51,968 nt of DNA from the NCBI GenBank assembly GCA_015068445.1, contig SVKN01000006.1, positions 1 through 51,968 on the forward strand, written 5' to 3'. Numbering within the stretch: the first letter of the stretch is position 1; each line of letters opens with the position of its first letter. Source of the DNA: Oscillospiraceae bacterium. Its GTDB lineage: Bacteria > Bacillota > Clostridia > Oscillospirales > Butyricicoccaceae. A program made the translations under genes and the position numbers. This document shows, one piece after another, positions 46,572-51,968 of the stretch. A model generated the notes under the pieces. It was not told the origin of the DNA. It did no database searches and saw only the letters and a list, made by a program, of their open reading frames with translations.

Positions 46572-47996
46572 TTAGAGGTTGAAATACTTGTCGAACTCGG
46601 CGGGATGGGGGATCTGGGACATCTCGCGGCACTCGGCGCGCTTGGTCTTGATCAGGTTCTTCAGCAGCTCCTCGGGGAACACGCCGCCGGCGGTCAGGAA
46701 GTCGTGATCCTTCTCCAGGGCGTCCAGGGCCTCCTCCAGGCGGGTGGGCAGGCCGTGCAGCTTGGCCTTCTCCTCCTCGGGCAGGTCGAACAGGTTGAAG
46801 TCATAGGGGCCCCAGCCGTTGGCATGAGGATCGATCTTGTTCTTGATACCGTCCAGACCGGCCATCAGGATGGCGGCATAGGCGAAGTAGGGGTTGCAGG
46901 TGGCGTCGGGGTTGCGCAGCTCGAAGCGGCGCTCGTTGGGCGTCTTGGCATAGGCGGGGATGCGGATGACGGCGCTGCGGTTGGAGGTGGCATAGCCGAC
47001 GGTCACGGGCGCCTCAAAGCCGGGCACCAGACGCTTGAAGGAGTTGGTGGAGGGGTTGGTGATGGCGCACAGCGCGGCGATGTGCTTCAGCAGGCCGCCC
47101 ATGAACCAGTGGGCCTCCTGGCTCAGATGTGAATAGCCGTTGTCGTCGGAGAAGACAGGCTGGCCATCCTTCATCAGCAGCATATGAACGTGCATGCCGC
47201 TGCCGGCCTCGCCGTAGACGGGCTTGGGCATCAGCGTGGCGGCCAGACCGTACTTGCGGGCCACGTTGTGGATGATGTACTTGACCATCATCGTGCCGTC
47301 GGCCATCTTGGACATCTGCATCAGCAGGGGCTCGATCTCGAACTGACCGGCGCCGCCGACCTCGGGATGATGATACTTGACGGGCACGCCGGCCTTCTCG
47401 ATCTCCATGCACATCTCGCTGCGGCACTCATAGGTGGTGTCCAGGGGCTTGGCGACGTGGTAGTTCTTCTGCAGGGGAACGATGTTGCCGCTGCCCTCGA
47501 TGTCGCTGTTCCAGTGGGCCTGCTGGGTGTCCACGTTGAAGCCGATGCTGTTGTGATCGACTCTCCAGCCCACCTGATCGAAGAGGTAGAACTCGAACTC
47601 GGGCAGGATCAGCATGGTGTCCGCGATGCCCGTGTCCTTCATGTACTGCTCGGCGGCCAGGACGATGTTGCGGGGATACTGGGCCAGAGGACGGTTCTCG
47701 GGATAGTCGATAACCATGGCGTTGCCGATCATGGACAGGGTCTTGATCTCGCAGAACGGGTCGATCATCGCGGTGTCGAGGTCGGGGATATAGACCATGT
47801 CGCTCTTCTCGACCACGGCGTAGCCGTAGTTGGAGGCGTCGAAGCCGATGCCGTTGACCATGGTCTCCTCATTGAAGTTGCGGGCGGGGATGGTCACGTG
47901 ACGGAACTGACCGTTGATATCGACGATCTTGAAGTCCACCATCTGGATGTCCTGCTCTTCAATGAGCTTCATAATGTCTTTTGCTGTCGTAGCCAT
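46572..47996 (-). CDS. glnA: Glutamine synthetase type I
   Basis: 474-residue ATP-dependent ligase making glutamine from glutamate and ammonia. Active-site stretches are PEFEFYLFD, GGAGQFEIEP, GSGMHVHMLL, NPSTNSFKRLVPGFEAPV and NRSAVIRIP. The length and the C-terminus (IPHPAEFDKYFNL) resemble the GSI-beta subgroup (E. coli type), in which a Tyr in NLYDLPPEE is adenylylated; here the site reads NLFDLPEEE, so that Tyr is Phe403. ATG 47996 follows AAAGAGGTAACG. Own promoter (48095-48123) and a hairpin leader. Confidence 0.95.
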   Translation of the reverse strand: MATTAKDIMKLIEEQDIQMVDFKIVDINGQFRHVTIPARNFNEETMVNGIGFDASNYGYAVVEKSDMVYIPDLDTAMIDPFCEIKTLSMIGNAMVIDYPENRPLAQYPRNIVLAAEQYMKDTGIADTMLILPEFEFYLFDQVGWRVDHNSIGFNVDTQQAHWNSDIEGSGNIVPLQKNYHVAKPLDTTYECRSEMCMEIEKAGVPVKYHHPEVGGAGQFEIEPLLMQMSKMADGTMMVKYIIHNVARKYGLAATLMPKPVYGEAGSGMHVHMLLMKDGQPVFSDDNGYSHLSQEAHWFMGGLLKHIAALCAITNPSTNSFKRLVPGFEAPVTVGYATSNRSAVIRIPAYAKTPNERRFELRNPDATCNPYFAYAAILMAGLDGIKNKIDPHANGWGPYDFNLFDLPEEEKAKLHGLPTRLEEALDALEKDHDFLTAGGVFPEELLKNLIKTKRAECREMSQIPHPAEFDKYFNL

Positions 47997-48046
47997 TTCG
48001 TTACCTCTTTCTCTTATAGTAGTGATAGAAAAAACTTAACAGACAG

Positions 48047-48088
48047 GGCGGCGCTTTATTCCTTTTCTAAATAAAGGCAATCGCCGCC
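48047..48088 (-). promoter_or_regulatory. Hairpin at the 5' end of the glnA transcript
   Basis: Arms GGCGGCG/CGCCGCC and CTTTATT/AATAAAG with a 5-base bulge and a 9-base loop, starting about where the transcript should begin. No T run, so not a terminator; possibly an RNA-stability or regulatory element. Confidence 0.55.
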
Positions 48089-48094
48089 GCTTGT

Positions 48095-48123
48095 ATTATA
48101 GCAACCTTGCTCCCGGTTGTAAA
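48095..48123 (-). promoter_or_regulatory. Promoter of glnA
   Basis: Minus-strand TTTACA (48118-48123), 17-base spacer, TGC-TATAAT (-10 at 48095-48100). Confidence 0.7.
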
Positions 48124-48134
48124 GCAGAGAAAAC

Positions 48135-48178
48135 AAAAAGCGGGAAAATGACGCGAATCGTGTCATTTTCCCGCTTTT
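48135..48178 (-). terminator. Terminator of the amino-acid ABC transporter operon
   Basis: AAAAGCGGGAAAATGAC / GTCATTTTCCCGCTTTT 17-bp stem; T run on the minus strand; its first arm overlaps the ATPase stop codon. Confidence 0.87.
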
Positions 48179-48918
48179 CAGAACAGCGCTTTATTCAAAA
48201 ACGAGCGGCAGCGCTCGGTCTGCGGCTCCCGGAACACCTGCTCCGGCGGGCCGTCCTCCACGATGACGCCCTCGTCCAGGAACAGAACGCGGTCGCTGAC
48301 CTGCCGGGCGAAGCCCATCTCATGGGTGACGATGACCGTCGTCATGCCCGCCCGGGCCAGGTCGGAGATCACGTCCAGCACCTCCTTGACCATCTCAGGG
48401 TCCAGGGCGGAGGTGGGCTCGTCGAAGAGCATGACCTCCGGCTCCATGGCCAGCGCCCGGACGATGGCCAGCCGCTGCTTCTGCCCGCCGGAGAGGCGGG
48501 TGGGGTACTCGTCCCGCTTGTCCTCCAGCCCCACGCGGCGCAGCAGCTCCTCGGCCGCCGCCTCGGCCTCCCGCCGGGGGACGTTCTTCTCAGTAATCGG
48601 CGCCAGGGTGATGTTGTCCAGCACCGTCATGTGCGGAAAGACGTTGAACTGCTGGAAGACCATGCCCAGCCGCTGCCGGTAGCGGTCCAGCGCGGCGCCG
48701 CGCCGGGGGACGTCCTGCCCGCGGAAGCGGATGGTCCCCTCGTCCGGCTGCTCCAGCAGGTTGAGGCAGCGCAGGAACGTGCTCTTGCCGCCGCCGCTGG
48801 GCCCGATGATCGACACCACCTCGCCCTCGCGGATCGTCTGATCCACGCCCTTCAGCACCTCCAGTGCGCCGAACCGCTTGCGCAGGCCGCGCACCTCCAG
48901 GATCGGCGCGTCACTCAT
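48178..48918 (-). CDS. Polar amino acid ABC transporter ATPase
   Basis: 246-residue ATPase of the HAA/PAAT type (GlnQ-like). Walker A is [12 protein letters not shown]-loop [14 protein letters not shown], signature [11 protein letters not shown], Walker [16 protein letters not shown]-loop VTHEMGF. It drives the permease at 48911 with the binding lipoprotein at 49573. The gene overlaps the permease by 8 bases. Being next to glnA it could serve glutamine, glutamate or another polar amino acid, but neither shares a promoter. Confidence 0.93.
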   Translation of the reverse strand: MSDAPILEVRGLRKRFGALEVLKGVDQTIREGEVVSIIGPSGGGKSTFLRCLNLLEQPDEGTIRFRGQDVPRRGAALDRYRQRLGMVFQQFNVFPHMTVLDNITLAPITEKNVPRREAEAAAEELLRRVGLEDKRDEYPTRLSGGQKQRLAIVRALAMEPEVMLFDEPTSALDPEMVKEVLDVISDLARAGMTTVIVTHEMGFARQVSDRVLFLDEGVIVEDGPPEQVFREPQTERCRSFLNKALF

Positions 48919-49573
48919 TGGCCCGCAGCCTCCCCTCGGCCCTCTGGACGGCGAAGGTCAGCACCGTCGTCAGCAGCAGGTACAGCCCGCCGGAGATCAT
49001 CAGCGCGGGGATCGTGATGAACGTGGCCGACTGGACGGTCTTGAAGGCGCTTGTGATCTCCACGATGAAGAAGATCGACGCCAGCGACGCCTGCTTGACC
49101 ATGACGATGAACTCGTTGCCCAGCGCCGGGAGGATGTTCTTGACCGCCTGCGGCAGCACGACCTTCGTCATGGTGTGCAGGCCCGACATCCCGAGGCTCC
49201 GGGCGGCCTCCACCTGCCCGCGGTCCACGGCCTGGATGCCCGCGCGGACGACCTCCTCCACGTAGGCCCCGGCGTTGACCGCCAGCGCCATGAGGATGCA
49301 GGTGCGCTCGCTGAGCTCAAAGGGCAGCGCCTTCGGCACGAAAAAGTAGAAGAAATAGATCTGCAGCAGCGCCGGCGTGCCCCGCAGGACCCAGACGTAC
49401 AGGTCCACGGCGCGCTGGAGCAGCCGGAAGGGACCCAGCCGCAGGACTGCCAGCACGGTCCCCAGCACCGTCCCGGCCACCACCGTGCAGGCCGCGATGC
49501 TCAGCGTGCCCCACACGCCGTTCATATAAATATAGCCGTATTTCTGCCAGATGGCCGTGATCTGCGCCAGCAT
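48911..49573 (-). CDS. Polar amino acid ABC transporter permease
   Basis: 220-residue integral membrane protein with about five helices (HisM/GlnP type). The cytoplasmic coupling loop is [20 protein letters not shown], the usual EAA motif; [20 protein letters not shown] is the family opening. The ATG at 49573 overlaps the stop of the binding-protein gene (TGATG), so reinitiation is expected; an upstream in-frame extension of 16 residues lies inside that gene and is unlikely to be used. Forms a homodimeric permease with the ATPase. Confidence 0.93.
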   Translation of the reverse strand: MLAQITAIWQKYGYIYMNGVWGTLSIAACTVVAGTVLGTVLAVLRLGPFRLLQRAVDLYVWVLRGTPALLQIYFFYFFVPKALPFELSERTCILMALAVNAGAYVEEVVRAGIQAVDRGQVEAARSLGMSGLHTMTKVVLPQAVKNILPALGNEFIVMVKQASLASIFFIVEITSAFKTVQSATFITIPALMISGGLYLLLTTVLTFAVQRAEGRLRANE

Positions 49574-50418
49574 CACATCAGCCCCAATCCGGCCGCGTAG
49601 GCGCGGTACTCGTTCATCCACTCCACGTAGACGCCCGACTCCACCACCTCGGCGATGATCTCGTTGATCCGCTTCAGCAGCGCGTCCTCACCCTTCTTCA
49701 TGCCCATGACCGTGCCCTGCACCTGCTCGTCAACCTCGAAGCGGTAGGTCTCGTTCAGCGTCAGGCCGCTGTCCTTGTTGGCCTCGATGTAAAGCCTTGC
49801 GAAGCCCACGGCCGTGATCACGGCGTCAGCTTTGCCCTCGGAGACCATGAGGAACGCGTCGTTGGTCGAGGAGACGTACTTGACTTCCCTGCAGCTCGCG
49901 CCGGACTGCTCCCAGATATACTGCTGCAGGGAGCCCTGCTGCACCACGACGGTCATGTCGCTGAGGTCCGACGGGTCGCTGACCGCGTCGGCGTCCTCCG
50001 TGCGCGTCACGAAGGTGTAGCCGTTGTCCTCCTCGTCCTCGGAGACGTAGTAGGGGTCGGAGAGGTTCATGTTCTCGGCGCGGTCGGGCTTGTAAGCCAG
50101 CGCGGAGATCGCCAGATCGTACTTGCCCTCGGTGACGCTGCTGAGCACCGTCGTGAAGTCCAGGGGCACGATGCGGCACTCGACGCCCAGCTTGTCGGCG
50201 ATCAGCTTCGCCAGCTCGATGTCGGCGCCCACGTACTGCTCGTCGCCCTCCTTGGAGGGATCGATGAACTCCTGCGGGGCGAAGTAGGGCTCGGTGGCCA
50301 CGGTGATGTAGCCCCGGTCGAGGATCTCGGTGAGGCGGTCGGCGGGCTGCTCCTTTTCGCCGCAGGCAGCCGTCAGGCAAAGGATCAGGATCAGCAGAAG
50401 AAGGGATGCGCGTTTCAT
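49573..50418 (-). CDS. Amino acid-binding lipoprotein (ABC transporter)
   Basis: 281 residues with lipobox LTAAC (Cys 19) and a periplasmic-type binding domain of family 3: ILDRGYITVATEPYFAPQEF, YVGADIELAKLIADKLGV, YDLAISALAYKPDR. It captures a polar amino acid outside the cell and delivers it to the permease. First gene of the operon, with a near-consensus promoter (50487-50515) and a 20-bp palindrome at the expected start of transcription, which suggests repression by an unknown regulator. Confidence 0.93.
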   Translation of the reverse strand: MKRASLLLLILILCLTAACGEKEQPADRLTEILDRGYITVATEPYFAPQEFIDPSKEGDEQYVGADIELAKLIADKLGVECRIVPLDFTTVLSSVTEGKYDLAISALAYKPDRAENMNLSDPYYVSEDEEDNGYTFVTRTEDADAVSDPSDLSDMTVVVQQGSLQQYIWEQSGASCREVKYVSSTNDAFLMVSEGKADAVITAVGFARLYIEANKDSGLTLNETYRFEVDEQVQGTVMGMKKGEDALLKRINEIIAEVVESGVYVEWMNEYRAYAAGLGLM

Positions 50419-50460
50419 AAGGGGGTCACTCTCTTTCTCTCAGACACTTTAGTTTAGCAG

Positions 50461-50480
50461 CGTGCTAATTTGGTAGCACG
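50461..50480 (-). promoter_or_regulatory. Palindromic operator candidate
   Basis: Perfect 7-base arms CGTGCTA / TAGCACG separated by 6 bases, lying right at the expected transcription start of the ABC operon. Regulator not recognised. Confidence 0.55.
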
Positions 50481-50486
50481 TGAAAG

Positions 50487-50515
50487 AGAATACCACAGAA
50501 GTATCCGTCTGTCAA
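50487..50515 (-). promoter_or_regulatory. Promoter of the amino-acid ABC operon
   Basis: Minus-strand TTGACA (50510-50515), 17-base spacer, TATTCT (50487-50492). Confidence 0.7.
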
Positions 50516-50527
50516 GCCCCTGCGCAT

Positions 50528-50560
50528 AAAAAAATCGCCGCCCGACAGAGCGACGATTTT
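50528..50560 (-). terminator. Terminator of thiN
   Basis: AAAATCG / CGATTTT arms with further G-C pairs, T run on the minus strand, 10 bases after the thiN stop. Confidence 0.7.
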
Positions 50561-50570
50561 GGGTCGGATT

Positions 50571-51197
50571 TCAGATGTGTTCCCCGGGCCTGAGCCGCGA
50601 CATGACCACGGCCAGCGTGCCGGAGCGGACGGAGACCGTCGCCGCGTCTGATTCCCAGACGTTGCTGATGCCCAGAGGGAACGCGGGGGACAGCGTGACG
50701 TCACGGCAATCGAACTTCGCGCCCTCGACCGTGACGCCCGCGCAGTCGCCGCCCAGGGCGAACAGCGACAGGGAGCAGCTCTCCCGCCGGGGCAGGCGGA
50801 CGGTATCGCCCGAAAAGACGAGGACCTCCTCGTTTTCGCCCAGCAGCCGGGCTTTCCCGCCGTGGGAGACGATGAACGCCCCGGCCTGCAGGTTGGCGAT
50901 CGTGTGGTCCAGCCGTCCGCCGAAGGCGCAGGCGATCGTGATCTCCCGGCAGCCCCGGTCCAGCGCCTGATGCACGGCCAGCATCGTGTCGGTGTCGTCC
51001 TTCCGCGTGGGCGCGGTGATCACGGGGACTGAGACGTCTGCGGGCAGGGGAGAGGAATCGAAATCCCCGACGATCAGATCGGGCGACACCCCCATCCGCG
51101 CGGCGTGCTCCCACCCGCGGTCGCAGGCGATGATACAGTCAAACGATCCCTCCGGACGCGGGCAATAGTCCCCGCCGGACACGATCAGACAAGTCAT
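50571..51197 (-). CDS. thiN: Thiamine pyrophosphokinase
   Basis: 208 residues. Makes thiamine pyrophosphate from thiamine and ATP. The motif DLIVGDFDSS (catalytic Asp cluster), TRKDDTDTMLAV and the GCREITIACAFGGRLDHTIANL segment are diagnostic; the C-terminal beta domain holds GISNVWESDAATVSV (thiamine-binding). ATG 51197 follows CGGAGGGATC; the frame is open upstream but without a start signal. Own promoter (51222-51250). Confidence 0.93.
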   Translation of the reverse strand: MTCLIVSGGDYCPRPEGSFDCIIACDRGWEHAARMGVSPDLIVGDFDSSPLPADVSVPVITAPTRKDDTDTMLAVHQALDRGCREITIACAFGGRLDHTIANLQAGAFIVSHGGKARLLGENEEVLVFSGDTVRLPRRESCSLSLFALGGDCAGVTVEGAKFDCRDVTLSPAFPLGISNVWESDAATVSVRSGTLAVVMSRLRPGEHI

Positions 51198-51221
51198 GGC
51201 GATCCCTCCGTTTCTGCGCCC

Positions 51222-51250
51222 ATCATAGCACGTCCCGCGCCCGTTGTCGA
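51222..51250 (-). promoter_or_regulatory. Promoter of thiN
   Basis: Minus-strand TCGACA (51245-51250), 17-base spacer, TGC-TATGAT (-10 at 51222-51227). Confidence 0.6.
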
Positions 51251-51285
51251 GCCTTTCGGCGCATGCAGGGACTGACAGGGAGTTC

Positions 51286-51314
51286 TTGTAAAGTTTGCAC
51301 GAAAGTGCTATTAT
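51286..51314 (+). promoter_or_regulatory. Promoter of the GLUG-repeat protein
   Basis: TTGTAA (51286-51291), 17-base spacer, TGC-TATTAT (-10 at 51309-51314). A GC hairpin (51326-51347, AGCCGCCCG/CGGGCGGCT) follows in the leader just before AAAAGGAG. Confidence 0.6.
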
Positions 51315-51365
51315 GATTAAGAAAAAGCCGCCCGCTGCCGGGCGGCTGCAAAAGGAGAATATGAC

Positions 51366-51968
51366 ATGAAAGGTCTGACACGCGTCACGGGGTTGCTGCT
51401 GGCGGTCTGCCTGCTGGCGGGACTCTCTCCGGTTTCTCACGCGGCGCCCGCCCCATGGGACGGCACCGTGGCCGAGTCCTTTGCCGGAGGCTCCGGCACG
51501 GAGAGCGACCCCTACCGCATCGAGACCGGCGCCCAGCTGGCGCTGCTGGCGAAGCTGGTCAACGAGGGGAACGAGGACTACAACGATGCCTGCTATGTGC
51601 TGACGGCGGACATCGACCTGAACGGAAGCGAGGAACAGCAGTGGACGCCCATCGGAACGGTGGACAACCCATTCAGGGGGCAGTTCGACGGGGAAGGCTG
51701 CAGCATCACCGGGGTGTACATTGACAGCTGGGGAGAGTACAACATCGGCCTGTTCGGTTATCTTGAAAAGGGAACGATCCGAAACGTCACCGTCTACGGC
51801 GCTGTGAAGGGAATGAACAATGTGGGCGGCGTCGTCGGCCTGAACGATACCGGTCTGGTGGAGAATTGCCGGAATTATGCGTCCGTATCCGGTTCGAGCA
51901 ATATTGGCGGCGTTGTGGGCAGAAATCGCACGAAAGACGCGGGCGGCGACATTGCCATGGTTGCTGAT
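51366..51968 (+). CDS. Secreted GLUG-repeat surface protein, N-terminal part
   Basis: The frame opens at ATG 51366 after AAAAGGAG and runs off the window, giving 201 residues. Signal peptide TGLLLAVCLLAGLSPVSHA. The mature part has the usual GLUG-family opening (FAGGSGTESDPYRIETGAQL), ADIDLNGS and then beta-helix repeats NIGLFGYLEKGTIRNVTVYG, NNVGGVVGLNDTGLVENC and NIGGVVGRN. Such proteins are extracellular adhesins or enzyme scaffolds in gut Firmicutes. The C-terminal anchoring part is not visible. Confidence 0.9.
   Translation, partial: MKGLTRVTGLLLAVCLLAGLSPVSHAAPAPWDGTVAESFAGGSGTESDPYRIETGAQLALLAKLVNEGNEDYNDACYVLTADIDLNGSEEQQWTPIGTVDNPFRGQFDGEGCSITGVYIDSWGEYNIGLFGYLEKGTIRNVTVYGAVKGMNNVGGVVGLNDTGLVENCRNYASVSGSSNIGGVVGRNRTKDAGGDIAMVAD

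Overview
The window looks like a chromosomal segment of a GC-rich, endospore-forming Clostridia (probably an Oscillospirales-type gut anaerobe). This is inferred from: a SleB-type cortex-lytic enzyme; the gene order trmN6-rsmI-abrB-metG-tatD, which parallels the Bacillus yabB-yabC-abrB-metS-yabD block; RNase Y; folate one-carbon genes fhs-fchA-folD; ECF-type vitamin uptake; and promoters that are mostly sigma-A type with extended -10 elements. No rRNA, tRNA, CRISPR array or complete insertion sequence was seen.

Layout. 1-9964: a partial M20 amidohydrolase, rny, sleB, then the conserved block trmN6, rsmI, abrB, a small unknown gene, a VanW lipoprotein, metG and tatD. 10045-13596: a DmpA-like peptidase, then leftward genes for a split LarC (nickel-pincer cofactor synthesis) and an ECF transporter S component whose leader looks like a transcription-attenuating riboswitch, and a divergent coiled-coil membrane protein. 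13701-19139: M20 hydrolase, a free-standing PAS-like protein, an operon of D-cysteine desulfhydrase-like enzyme, alpha/beta hydrolase (nucleophile Ser missing) and M20 peptidase, and a MITE-like element. 19350-22412: a large secreted repeat protein. 22687-27859: AbrB-type membrane protein, YhfC protease, fhs-fchA-folD. 27918-34553: M20 amidohydrolase and creatininase-family protein, divergent aminotransferase, and a leftward aroM-purB-membrane-protein operon.

34694-46455 is the accessory region and the most unusual part. On the minus strand lie repeated cassettes of an ECF sigma factor, a DUF4367-type membrane anti-sigma, a 133-residue secreted beta-rich protein (three paralogs), a larger secreted protein (one is a papain-like C70 cysteine protease) and membrane-anchored or lipoprotein partners. 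Four nearly identical promoters (TGTCCATTTT, 13 bases, CGTTATATA or a one-base variant) lie before the sigma gene and before each of the three small secreted genes, which points to one autoregulated regulon. In the second cassette the sigma factor is replaced by a predicted multi-pass membrane protein carrying only sigma region 4. Many cargo genes are visibly AT-richer than the flanking chromosome, which suggests acquisition.

46572-51968: glnA (with the adenylylation Tyr replaced by Phe), a polar amino acid ABC transporter, thiamine pyrophosphokinase, and the start of a secreted GLUG-repeat protein. All functional statements rest on reading sequence motifs; no database search was possible.
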